DNA of 64,000 nucleotides, from the NCBI GenBank assembly GCA_007922305.1, contig ML677366.1, positions 12,027,132 to 12,091,131 of the forward strand, given 5' to 3'. Below, one piece after another: positions 21,005 to 32,400 of this stretch. The position numbers and the translations under genes were made by a program. The notes beneath the pieces were generated by a model. That model was not told where the DNA came from. It was given only the letters and a program-made list of their open reading frames with translations, and ran no database searches. Within the stretch, counting starts at the first letter, position 1, and each line of letters begins with the position of its first letter. Source of the DNA: Dermatemys mawii (lineage: Eukaryota; Chordata; Testudines; Dermatemydidae).

Positions 21005-23912
21005 GTAATGTTGGCCTGTCCCAAGAGGAGACGAATGGGAACAAGGGAGGGGGAGCTGTCTTGATTATGAGTAGTGTTTGATATGGCACATATATTGCCC
21101 TTTGTAGCACTGCTCACAGGATGGTAGCTATTTTTCATTATGCTTTCATTGCCTTGTCCACAATTATCCCTGACTACTCTGGAGATCAGTTGAAGGATAG
21201 CCATGAGCATTAACTGCATGGAGCAGGTTGCGATTAAAGATTGATTTTTTTTTATTTTTTTTTCAATATTTACCAGCCCACCCAAACACATCCAACATAC
21301 CATCCTTAGAGTGTGGACTGCTCTGGGCTAATGGCAAGCTAGGACGAAAAGGCTGACTGCTTCTCCTATGTGGCTAATCCCTTTCGGCCATCATGTAACG
21401 ATTCACTTTGGCAGAGCTGCACTGTACAATACTGCGGTGCACAGCCTGTTTCAGAAATACTCTGTCAGCAGTGCACTCTGCCCCAGTTAGACACCCCAAG
21501 CTGCGCTCCCAATGTATGCGCGGAAAAACAAACCGACTCAAAGAGTAAGGCTTTACCACCCCAAAGCTGTGTTGAAATGGATGTTCATGTTCACCCTCTG
21601 TGGTGGAAGCCCTTCATTGGCCAGCTGGTGAATGGTGTTGGGAGGTTTGCGGAGAGCTGTGTCCAGATCACCTTCTGGACTATACTTGTAGGAGAGCCCT
21701 GGATGAGGCTTCTAAAGAAGGGAAGACTAGAGGGAGAAAATGGAGGATCCCAGGCAGCGTGCCACTTCACCATTAAATGTGAGAGAGAAACCTTTCCAAA
21801 AGTGAAGATACTAGGGGGTTCAGGCTGCCTCTGCCCCCTTTTCTGAGCCCCCTTTAATTGTCTTGTCATTAATACCTTCTACCCAATCCCTGTTTCTATG
21901 GGCAATTGATGGCTGGACGGAGCTATTTTGGGCCCCCTGCTGACTATTTCTAAAGCTCAAACCTTATTAAATGTACCAGTTTGCCTTTGAACAAGAATGG
22001 AGGAGCAAATCATCAAGGAAAATAAAACCTCCTTTCTTATGTAACACACGCCATGTAACGGTGTGTGACTAGCCCAGCATGGTAATGTAGTCCATGTTAG
22101 GTACATTCCCATTCCAAACCACAGCACGTAGTTGACTGCTTCGCATCCCACTACAGATGTTCAGAAAAGCTGGATTCAGTAACTAAGATCCCTCAGGTCA
22201 AGCCCTGGCTGTCCAAAACATGCATGCAAGCCTGTCTGCACCAGGCCCAAGGGGCCCAATTACTTCCAGGAGCTAATGTGAACGCAGAGAGAGCTCCAGA
22301 AGTTGAACGTGGCATATACTTAAGCAGTTAATGCAAAGGCAGGTGTGTGCTGCAGCCAGCGGGAGAGTAGGGGACTGGGAGACCGAGGGATGTGAGGCCT
22401 ACTGAATTCTTTATTACTGAAGTACAGTACCTAGTCATGATTTCAGTATGTATTGATTCCTTCTGTTGGTATGCGGGCATGCAGGGCTTTGAGAGTTTGT
22501 ACCCTGTGGGAATCCCTGAGTATCTTGCCTGAATGGATAGAAGCGAGATGAAAAGATGTTGTTATTCTTAGATTCACAGGGCTAAATCCTGAAATACTTA
22601 CTCATGTCTTACTCACTGCTTACTCGGATAAAATGCTCCTTGAAGTCGATGAGAATTTTGCCTCAGCAAGGATTGAATGAATCAAAACTGAGTGAAGGAC
22701 ATCAGGGTTTGGACAGTGAGTGTTAGAGGTGGAGAAGAGCTGATAATTATGTCCAGCTGGTAGCCAAAGTAGGATTGCTGCCTACAATATATTCTCCAGA
22801 GAAACTTTGACCAGGCTAATTTAAAATGACGTGAGTGATGGGACTTGCACATTTCCCTTTGGAAGATTGTTATACTACTGTAATTTGCATGACGAACAAA
22901 TTCTAACTCCGGTCTGTGCACCAGTAGGTTTTATTTTAGAGCATGTGTCTGTGGGAGAAATATGTCTTTTCCTACAGACGAGTAATAAAATAAATGTGAT
23001 TAATAATCCAAGGGCATTTGGGAAGATGATAAACTTCTATGTGGAGTTAGTGATTTGAGAACATTTCTAATAATACCATATATTTTTAATAATTGCAGAC
23101 ATTTACAGCATATATACAGAGGACTTCATTTTCAGTGGATGCATTCACTAGTGCATTGCTTTTTGACCAGTAGTAATCAAGTGTACTTGATGAGGAGTAA
23201 TTCACTTTTAAAAAATTGATATATTAAATGTTTGCACGTGAAGCTATAATGCAACAGTCTGTGGTGTGGTATCTATAATAGCAATGGTTCCACTAAGTTG
23301 CATTGGTTACCATAGCTTATAAGAAATTGATTGTAACAAATCCTCTATATCTGTGCAAGATAATTAAATAGGTATAATAATTGCAGTTACTCTATACAGT
23401 AAATTGGTTTATGAAGTAGATTATCATAGTTATCCAGCTGCATTTGTTCAGCTAGACACTGGATGATCGGGGTGGAATCAACAGATGGATCAAAGGCCTG
23501 GTGATTACATTTGGAGTCTTTTATCTCTTGACTCTTGACTTGTGTGTTTTGACTCTGGAGTCTCTTGTCACTGGCTGAAATTTAGTGTAGGTTGGTAGAT
23601 TCCAAAAGATGTCACCATCTGGTGGCTGCTGGGTGTCCTGTGTGAACAGAATTGATGGGTTTTAGCCACATTTCCTGTGGGACAGGTGTCCATATTGTAA
23701 TGAACCTATTAGGGCATTCACAGCAGACATCTTGAGGGAGGCAGTTTTGACTGATGAAAGAAAGAAGAGGGTAAAGGAGTGGGTAATAACAGAGGAAATA
23801 ACCACCTAGATTCTAAGGTGAGGGCACAGTTTAAATGCCTGAGACCAAAATATAATGAGTTTTCAAACAGTATGAGCTTATTTGTAAAGCTGGTTCCTTG
23901 TTTCTTTCTCAG
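21005..23912 (+). other. AGBL1: AGBL1 intron, 2908 bp
   Basis: The intron contains a T-rich run at 21240-21265, a palindromic repeat at about 22565-22690 and otherwise unrecognised sequence. A 158-codon open frame at 21370-21846 has no recognisable domain and is treated as chance. The acceptor is TTCCTTGTTTCTTTCTCAG. Confidence 0.65.
22565..22690. repeat. Palindromic short element
   Basis: The left end GGGCTAAATCCTGAAATACT is answered at the right by GCAAGGATTGAATGA, with CTTACTCATG and GAATTTTGCCTCAGC between. This follows a palindromic repeat pattern (sequence about seasonal words AATCCTG...CAGGATT) that recurs at 49030-49150 and 27880-27970. Confidence 0.5.
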
Positions 23913-24066
23913 TCCCACCTTGACATCCTGGAAGAAACCAGGAACCCCAAGAAGGTCTACTACAGGCAGCAGACACTGTGTCAGACTCTGGGAGGAAATC
24001 CATGCCCACTGCTCACCATCACTGCTATGCCAGAGTCTAAAAGTAGTGATGATCTGGAGGAGTTCC
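23913..24066 (+). CDS. AGBL1: AGBL1 exon: first part of carboxypeptidase domain
   Basis: This 154 nt exon encodes [20 protein letters not shown], then [20 protein letters not shown] and [11 protein letters not shown], with one base of a split Arg codon at the end. [21 protein letters not shown] is the beginning of the M14 domain of CCP1/CCP4 and leads into the substrate-binding loop. It enters in phase 0 from the previous exon and leaves with C|GTAAGT. The following intron is by far the longest in the window. Confidence 0.95.
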
Positions 24067-27057
24067 GTAAGTACCTACCTAAGATATATAACTAAAGTAT
24101 TGGCTACTTGTGGGCCTCAGAGATCCTATGGCACTTTTCATAAGCAAGAGGAGTGTAAACTGCACTTCCCTTGGCCAAATTCCAACTCTTGTCATTCCAT
24201 TCAGTCTCCATAGATGCTCATCTTAGATCCTGTTGGACACAGCACTCGTCTTCACTTTCAGTGCTCACCCACAGAGTAGTGTTTGCATGCTTCATGCTAT
24301 TAAATATTTAAGCTGCTATGTTGCAACCCAGAGGTGGCTGCAGTGAGTGATAGAATTCCTGAGTAAGATTTGTGAACTTCATAAGTGGCTTTGGTATCTG
24401 TTGCGGGGAGGGGTGGGCAATGTGTAACATACATGTACATCTTTATATCACAGCAATACAATTCTATAGAAGTTTTGGTTTCTGAATTTGAACCATATCA
24501 GCTGTGCACGATAGGATATGTGTGGGAATCCCACCTACATCAACACTAGATCCATACATATAGGGAGCACAGAAATATTAGCATTGATTACTACTCTGTG
24601 GATTGGAAAAGAGAATTTTGTCTTTCTGCTTCCTTCCTTTTCTAGGGCTGGTGAAAGTTACTGGTTACGTTTTGGTTCCAATTTATTACAGAGTGACTGT
24701 AGTTACATTGACATTACAATGTGATTACACTGTAGTTATGTTTTCTTATTGTAAAGTGTCTATCACTTTTCATTTAGGGAGTATTTACTGTAGAATTATC
24801 ACCATTTCTGATCAGAAATGCAGCATTTCAGGGTGAAATTTTCAAGCAAAATCACAGTGTTGCCAAGTTCAGCCTTGCAATTAAACAGCTTTATACACTG
24901 GAAAATGGAGGCATTGTTGAAGAGGGAAAGAACTTGATTGTTGGCATGGCTGTTATTATTGCTTTGGTCCAAGCAATTAGCCACTACTTTGTCTGAGTCA
25001 GGTATTTATTTGGTGCAATCCTATTTATTTACAAGGAAGGAACATGAACTCCTGTTTCCCTGAACATAGTAGAAACACACAACAGTTTCCTTGATCACAA
25101 TTTCCAAGCCTGCCTTTCTAGCCAGTCCTGGGACCCACGGAACTCTGTCCCTCAGCTCCCATGCAGGGCCGTGTCCAGGACTTCTCTGCTTTTCTGCCAC
25201 TCTCACACACAGATGTCCACAGCATGTCAATCTCATAGTGTCTGCATTTGCCATTAGTCCTAGGGAAACCATATAGCTCCAACCATACGACCACCAACCA
25301 TACAGCTTACCTCTGCTCAGGCTTTCCCATGTGGCGTAGCGGACTGGGTGGTGGCTTCCGGTTGAGTCCAGTTATCACTACATAAAGGGGTATTTAATTA
25401 TGGCTTCCATTTAGCCTGCATGAAGGGTGATCTAGCACATGCATCAGCTTTCATGAGATTTGTGATAGTCTACAGCTGAAGGACATGCATGATGGTGGTC
25501 ATTAACCCTTCTAAAGTAACAACACTGGAAAAATGTCAAACTAAACAGTTGATTTTTTTTCTGAATTTTTGTTTTCTTTTCTTTTCAAAATGAACAGTCT
25601 GATAAAATTGACAGACATTCACAAAGCATTTCAGTATCGCCATGTTCCACTGAAAAAATGTTGGTGGAAAAATCTCACCTAATACTCTAGTAATGGACTA
25701 ATTGAACTATTGAAATAGTATCCTCTGAACTCGTTCGGAAGCTGTGGGGGCAAGACTGAGTCATTTTTTTGGTATGTCAGGGGCACGTATATCACGCTGT
25801 ATGAATGACGGTAATGACAGTGTTTTATGTGATAGGAAATATTTGTTTTATCAAATGAAAGAGCAGAAAAACACCATACTATGTTTTGTGCCATGGACTG
25901 CCTCCAGAGAAGCCTGAATTATGACGTATGTGTTTATTTCATTTAAGCAGCTTGGTTAATAATGGCTTTGGGGCAGTGAGGGTGCACTGAGCTTAATTTT
26001 TGCTGCTTTGTGTTACTTTGATCAGTGGTTGTTCCTCTGTCTACTTGGCTTGTGTGAGCAGCCCTCCCTACTCTGAGGTAGTTTGGCTGATGCTAAAAAT
26101 CCAATATTTTCCACTATTTTGCCATGCTAGCTACCCAGCCCAAGAAAAGCAAATGCACAAAAAGCTGAATCCTGCAAGACCCAGGGGAGATGACTTCATG
26201 GGAGTGGCTTCCATTGCTTGGTACAGACCCTGAAAACATACATTCCAGCTCAGGAGGTGATGTGGAGCAGCATCCTGGGAGGACTCACCCCAGGGAGGAA
26301 TGACTAGACATTGCTGATGGCCTTTGTCCTTTTCTTTTCCTTTCTAGGGCTCTGGGCTCCTCATGTCTCCAAGAAGCCTTAGTGGTTTTGTTTGCCTTTC
26401 AAATTTGTTTTCTCCTTATATATTTTTTTCTTGAGACGTTGTTCAACAACATAGATAACATACAGTTTTTCAGAGCTGACTAATTGTTGGGCTTGATCTT
26501 GCTTTAATACCCTATAAGCCTTCTCTGTTTTCTTTATGAGAGACACAGGGGTAGGGAAGAAAGAAATTGCTTCAAGGGTGCACTGGACAAACATAGCAGG
26601 GTGCTGAGAGGGACAGGGCCATCTGTATGGAAGGATAGATTTGGTGGGGAGGAGTTACCCTGAACACAAAGAATACTGGTATGTGGGCAGGGAGATACAG
26701 AAAATCAGTACATGACACCCTCTGTGTTGGCTATGCTTTATTTTCCTCTCTCAGCTCTTTAGATGGGTCTTGTCAGGCTTTTGATTAATGTAGTCCAAGG
26801 ATGGTTACGTTTGTCTGAGTTAAATTTATTAACGTGCAGCTTGTTAATGAGAAGCACAAGCCGTGCATGTTCCCAGAAGTTGCACATTCGCAGCATGTTG
26901 AAGGAAAAGGGAGTTGTAGGGTTTTTATGGGCCAGGTCTTCCCCCTCCTGCTCATATTAGAGTGCCCCAAGGCTCATTTCAGCATAGTTACCTTTGCCTC
27001 CTCCCCTCCACCGCCCTGTTGCCTGCTTTTGCAATCATGCTGGTTTTCCCTTGTAAT

Positions 27058-27190
27058 TGTATTAATTATTATTGTTGTTGTTGTTGTTATTATTTATATA
27101 TTATTATTATTTATATATATTATATATATAATAAGAATTATATATATTCTTGTTATATATAATAACAAGAATAATATAATATTCTATTAG
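27058..27190. repeat. AT-rich simple repeat with small palindromes
   Basis: The stretch begins with a (TTG)n run (about 27073-27088), then TTATTATTTATATATTATTA-type sequence, then TA dinucleotides. AAGAATTATATATATTCTT and CTTGTTATATATAATAACAAG-like blocks (27134-27175) are near-perfect short palindromes and could extrude. It is likely to be length-polymorphic. Confidence 0.85.
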
Positions 27191-27879
27191 AGTAGAAAGA
27201 CAGCAGAGGTTGGACGCGTTTGATTTTCAAAACCATAGGATGCTGGCTGGCAGAGGCAAAGTGCTGTGCTTTGGGTACCTTTTGCTTTGCCATTTGTAAC
27301 CCTTTCCGCTATCCGGGGTCTGAGCATCCCCTGGCTAATGGCATCTTTGCCCCTTAGCCCAACCGTAAGGCCCCTGCTTCCCTTCTGACAGAAAGAAAAC
27401 CACTTGCTGCCAGCATGTGGGATGCTTGTTCAAAGAGCAGGAGGATTCTTTGTCTCACTCCTCTCCTTCTTCTACTCCTTTTCCTTTCCACCCCCCTTTT
27501 CTGCCTCTCAGAAAGAGTTGTTCTGTACAGACTCAGCCTGCCAAATTATGCTAAAAGCTTTTCCTTGGAAGACAGTAGCAGTTCGTAGAATAATATAAAA
27601 AAGCAGGTTTCTGCAAGCTCCCATGGGTGTGATTAGCCACTGCACTGCACCGCACCTGCTGTGGGTTTGATGTCACTTCTGAGTGGTTTTAAAATTAACA
27701 GCACGGAGGAGAAGAAATATAATGGTTGAGAGAGAATCTCCCCTTTGGAGTCTTTGATCCCAACCCTAATCTTTCACCTTAGTGGGTGGAGGAAGGAAGA
27801 GGGTCTCCTGCGGAGTGGGAGGGTGGTGGTGGGTGGAGGGAAAATTCTCAAGTGAACGAAGCAGCAGCAAGAACAGCAA

Positions 27880-27970
27880 AGGGCCAAATCCTGAGAGGTG
27901 CTGAGCTGCTGCAGCTCCCAGTGAAGTCAAGGGGAGTTTCAGGTGCTCTGCTCTTCTCAGGTTTGACCCT
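27880..27970. repeat. Palindromic short element fragment
   Basis: GGGCCAAATCCTGAGAGGTG at the left and CTCAGGTTTGACCCTAAG at the right are inverted relatives, with CCCAGTGAAGTCAAGGGGAG between. This is the family that includes 22565-22690. Confidence 0.5.
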
Positions 27971-28294
27971 AAGTTACCACGCCAAATGAAGAAAACGATG
28001 CACTACTCAATAGTAGGAGCAGAGCATGCACCCATGTTCCATGCTAGTTTGCGTACTCTGAACCCATAGCATTATATGTTCAATCTACCAAGCAGCCTGT
28101 CAGGCGTGGAGCTCAGCAGCCACATGAAAGCTGTTGGAGATGCCCTGTGCCAGGCTGAAGTGGGAGCAGACAATGGGCTTGCTGATGCATTGCTATCAGG
28201 TGTCCAGTATTTTCCACAGGGATGAAGCATCTGTCTGTCTAGTTACTTGTATGACCCTCATCCCCATAGTGACTTAGCATCTGGCCGTCATCAA

Positions 28295-28380
28295 TGGTAT
28301 TTATCACAACATCCCTGTGAGGCAAGGAAATATCATTATTCCCAATTTCAGATGGGAAAATGAGATTCAGAAAGATGCAG
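28295..28380 (-). repeat. MIR-like SINE fragment
   Basis: CATCCCTGTGAGGCAAGGAA, ATTATTCCCAATTTCAGATG and GAAAATGAGATTCAGAAAG are the reverse complement of the MIR core and tail. Confidence 0.6.
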
Positions 28381-28382
28381 GG

Positions 28383-28495
28383 TATGTCTATAATGCAGCT
28401 GGGAGCATGCCTCCCAGCCCCATAGCCAGACTTGTGGTAGTGGGGCTCAAAGTATTGTGCTAAAAATTGCAGGGTGGACATTCTGTCCCAGGTCC
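28383..28495. mobile_element. hAT-like MITE fragment (TATGTCTAYA type)
   Basis: The left end reads TATGTCTATAATGCAGCTGG and the body TGCTAAAAATTGCAGGGTGG. It resembles the terminus and internal phrase of the complete element at 37716-37997. Confidence 0.5.
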
Positions 28496-29338
28496 AAGCA
28501 CCTAACATACAAGCCAGAGAAGTTCATACACAGGAGATGTGCTGCAATTAATTTTTTCCCTCATCATCTCTTTCTCTCTTGATCAGTTGATAAGTAGTGC
28601 TAGGAAGGAAACCAATAACCTCAAGTAGTCTCTTTACAGGAAACATGTATCTGAAGAAACCTTGGGAAGGGGACACATACACAGTAACTGCCATAATCTA
28701 CCAGTGAGAGCTTCTAGTTCAAATTAATTGTTTTTCCAAGCAAAGCTGAAATCTTTTTTTGTCAGGCATATTACTGTAAGTAGGACCCAGTGACTTCAGG
28801 AAGGAATGCCTGGGTGAGATACCACCTGATTAGCCCGTAGGGACCATTGCAAGTTATGGTAAATAGCAGAATGAATGGATGGATTAGCCATCCAAAGATC
28901 TATAATTAAAAGATGCATTCAGTTACATCCAGGTAATAATGAAACTTTGTCCTGTAAACAAGAGCAATCATATCAGTGCCTTGTCACCGTAACAGATGAC
29001 TAAATTAAAACCAAGAAACTTAACGAGGCTGATGAATTCATGGCAGCTTAGGTTGTGTTGTGTGGAGGGAGCTGAGCCTTTCTTCAAGTGGATTTAATTG
29101 GCTCATTGTTAGAGTGGGGCAGGAGCAAGATTTTGTATATTTGGGGTTTTTTTTTTTCCCTTTTCAGAATGGAATGAAAACAAAGATTTCCTGTGAAACA
29201 AAATGTGTTTTGGGTCAGTCGAAATGCTTTGATTCGATAAAATCAGAACATTTCCTGGAGGATAGGTCCGCTAATGGCTATTAGCCAAGATGGTCACGGG
29301 TGCAAACCCATGCTCTGGGTGTCCCTAAGCCTCTGAGA

Positions 29339-29606
29339 GTATGTCTATACAACAAAGAAAAACTGTGGCTGGCCCCTGCCAACTCACTTGGGCTTGCAGG
29401 AGTTGGGTTGTGGGGCTTTTTAATTGCTGTGTAGACTTCCGGGCTTGGGCTGGCACCCAGGTTCTAGGACCCTGCAGAGGTTCCAGGGCTCGGGGTCCAG
29501 GCCGGAAGTCTACATAACAATGAAACAGCCCTACAACCTGAGCCCCATGACCCTGAATCATTTGGCAAGGCCCAGCCATGGGTGTTTCTTTGCTGTGTAG
29601 ACATAC
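29339..29606. mobile_element. Foldback MITE, 268 bp
   Basis: The outer termini GTATGTCTATACAACAAAG and CTTTGCTGTGTAGACATAC are inverted with few mismatches over 25 bp. An inner pair, TGTAGACTTCCGG at 29430-29442 and its exact reverse complement at 29502-29514, sits at the other ends of the arms. The two arms (29339-29442 and 29502-29606) are therefore near-full-length inverted copies around a 59 bp centre. No transposase is encoded. The target duplication was not established. Confidence 0.8.
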
Positions 29607-29627
29607 CCTGGTTGCCGGATGTTGGGA

Positions 29628-30412
29628 CTAGATGTCAGGGGATGGATCACCTGAGAATTGCCCTGTTCTGTTCATTCCCTCTGATACATATAACATTGGC
29701 CACTGTTGGAAGACAAGATATTGGGCTAGATGTATCATTGGTCTGGCCCAATATGGCCGTGTAGTGACGTGACGATTCATCCGTGCGGCACTTCCTGCTG
29801 GTTGTCCAGGGAATTAGCTCTCCAGTCCTTGGAGCGCCTTCTGGTGGCCAGTGTCTCACTTGTCATTGGCCCCTGTGTCCCACCCAGACCCCGGTGCCCT
29901 TTACCCATGGGGTCTGCCCCAGCGGTACCCTACAATCTGGGTCTCCCCTCCAAGGGGACCCTCCAACCCTCTATCTTCACCTTGCTTCAGTGGCTACTGC
30001 CAGTTGTCATCTAGCCCCCACTCACAGGGGCAGACTGTAGTCTGTAATGGCCACTCATCATTGGCAAGGGGTTAGGATCTACTGCCTTTGCCTATCTGTG
30101 GGCTGCACCTTTGCAACCCAGACCTTCTTTAGGCCCTGCACAAGCCCTGCAGCCTGAGGAATTGCCAGGCTGGAGCTCCCCAGCTCCTCTTGCCTTTCCC
30201 CAGCGCTACTCTGCTTTTGGTACCCTTAGCTCCCAGGCAGCCAGGCCCTTCTCCCTCCAGAGCTAGAGAGAGACTCCTCTCGGCTTTTGGCTCACAGCCC
30301 CTTTATAGGCCAGCTGTGACTTGACTGAGCTGGACACAGCTGTCTCTGCTTTTAACCCCTGCCTATAGGAGTGGGACAGCCACCCCACTACAGACTGTTC
30401 TTATGTTCCTCT
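29628..30412 (+). repeat. Turtle-type dispersed repeat split by LTR insertion
   Basis: The left part 29628-29759 reads through GTCTGGCCCAATATGGCCG. The right part resumes at 30393 with GACTGTTCTTATGTTCCTCT. In intact copies of this family, as I recall, these are adjacent (ATGGCCGTTCTTATGTTC). The insert is 29760-30392. Confidence 0.6.
29760..30392 (+). mobile_element. Probable solo LTR, 633 bp
   Basis: The insert begins TGTAGTG and ends CACTACA, perfect 7 bp inverted termini with the TG...CA ends of an LTR. A CCTTTATAGGCC TATA-like box lies at about 30301. The flanking 5 bp are GGCCG and GACTG, a diverged candidate target duplication. No internal retroelement coding sequence is attached, so it is best read as a solo LTR left by recombination. 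The family name is not known to me; three open frames of up to 94 codons inside are chance. Confidence 0.6.
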
Positions 30413-30785
30413 GATTTTGACAATTTAAAACTTTTACAAACATTTTTACATTATAAACAATTTAATTTTGTTGCAACAATTGTTTTGAAATGAAAGATCA
30501 AAAAACATTTCTTTCTGAAAATGTCGAAATTGATGTTTTTTTAAACACTTGTTTTTTTCCTGAACAAAATTTCATCAAAATAGACCTGTTTTTAATAGGG
30601 TTTGATTTAGGCAAAAACGACATTTACATTAAAAAAATGTTGATAAAAAATTTCAGAACAGTCCTACTTACTGTGCACTGAGTTGGTATGGTAGATCTCT
30701 TCTAGTTGTGGTAACCTATTTTATTGGTCCTTTGAATCTCTGAACTATAATGGGTGTATAAGTTAATCCTGGAAAGGTGTGGGTA

Positions 30786-30925
30786 ATAATAATACTGTAT
30801 CCTTTTGCATCTGAGGATGTGAAGGTGCTTTACAAATATTAATGAATTTAGCATGAGGTAGGTAAGCAATATTTTTTCCCATTTTACAGATGGAGAAATT
30901 GTAACAAAGTCACAGGGGCATTCTC
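30786..30925 (-). repeat. MIR-like SINE
   Basis: GCATGAGGTAGGTAAGCAAT, CCCATTTTACAGATGGAGAA and ATTGTAACAAAGTCACAGGG are the inverse of the MIR core with its TTTACAGATGGGGAAACTGAG phrase. Confidence 0.7.
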
Positions 30926-31979
30926 TGACTGCAACAGCATCTTCTCAGTCCTGGACCTGTTTCTATCATAACCCTGTCCTCCTCCTCATCTGATTTAAAT
31001 TGCAGTTGCATTCCCAGCTGTCATGGGGCTTAATTCTGCACCCATGGAAGTCAATGGGAGATTTTCTATTGTCTTCAACACGAATGGGATGGAGGCTGAT
31101 GTGAACCACTAGTGGTTGCTTATGGTATTGCATGGTAACTATTCAGAAGGATTTCTTCATACCTGGACATGTACTTGTGGCTCCTGTTAATGCTGATTAT
31201 GTAGTCTGTTACTAGTATTCCCCTCAACCATTGTGCATGGTGACTGCTTTCTCATCAGCATGTGCTGCATCAAGAAGATGAGTCGCAGGGGTCGTTTGTT
31301 TAAAGTTAAATCCAAATGTCCTTGTTAGTTAGCAGCAGTGGCAAGGGAAGTGGGCAAAGTACATCAGAAGCTAGTGGATGTATGTCTACAATAGCTGATA
31401 TGTTTGGTAGATGTTCCCTCTTCCCTGGACTAGAGAAGACATTAAGGTTAACAGGGAGAGGCAGCAGCATCTGCTTGTGTTTAAGTCTTTCGATAGGGGT
31501 GGAGGGTACTCTTATTTCACAAGTCCAGTAGGACTACTACAGCTATAAGGATGACTTTTTTATTCCTGTGCCCAAAGCAGGAATTTATTTCGTTACAGTG
31601 GACACAGGAGATCTAACAGTGGGGATGGGATAGGATATGTATATACAGATGCTTATAGTCTTTAATGTTTCTGTGTGCTCTCCAACCTGGATAAATGGAG
31701 GCTGGTAAGATGTGCCTACTTGACCTCTTCTTCTTAGAATACAGCCTCATTGAGGTATCTACATATCTTTCTGATCAACGTCGGTGCACTTCCTTATGTG
31801 CGAACACAAGCTAGTTAGATGGTGTGTTAGCTGGTCTGATTTTTTTTAATTTTTTTTTTAAAAAGAAAACAAGACACTTTACCTTTAAGTACTAATGTTC
31901 AACTAATTTTCAAGAACAATTCCTGAGTGAAGAATAGCAAAGAGACCACTTGTACAGGATCCTGGGAAATAATGATTGT

Positions 31980-32400
31980 GTGGAAAATGTACACAGTTTA
32001 ATTAAGCACATTGATTAAATCAATATGATTCAAACAGCTTAGCGCTCCAATCAGTTTAATCTCATTAAATGTAATTCAGGCCTCGATAATTGATTAATAA
32101 TGCATTATAGTTTATGAATTATTGACTCCAAGTTATTATAACTGTGCCAGCTCTCTACGTGGTAACCGGCACTGCATGTTAATTATGAAAGGCTGATGCA
32201 CATTTCTTTTGAATAACTTTTTCAAAGCTGGAGATGACGTGTCTCCTAAGACAACAGGGATCAAATCAGATGAGAGTGTCGCTGGGTTAGCGCACCCCAA
32301 AGGAAAATGTGCTCCTCAGATAGGGCTCTAATCCGACAGCATTAATAGAGGGAAACAGAACACCTGGTTGTGTTAGCGAAGATCTTTCCAGTGGCTGGAG
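31980..32400. promoter_or_regulatory. Candidate conserved intronic enhancer (homeodomain-site cluster)
   Basis: The block is dense in TAAT cores: TTTAATTAAG, GATTAAATC, TGATTAATAATGCATTATAG, ATGAATTATT and TTAATTATG within about 200 bp, followed by GGTAACCGG and a more GC-balanced stretch. It contains no repeat that I recognise. Such density recalls developmental enhancers, but nothing in a single sequence proves conservation or activity. Confidence 0.25.

Noticed and set aside
21370..21846. 158-codon open frame on the + strand
   Set aside because: No recognisable domain, no splice or promoter context, and it lies within an AGBL1 intron; Cys-rich composition alone is not evidence of a gene.
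29730..30075. Three overlapping + strand frames
   Set aside because: They lie inside the probable solo LTR; the Pro/Ser-rich translation reflects CT-rich sequence.
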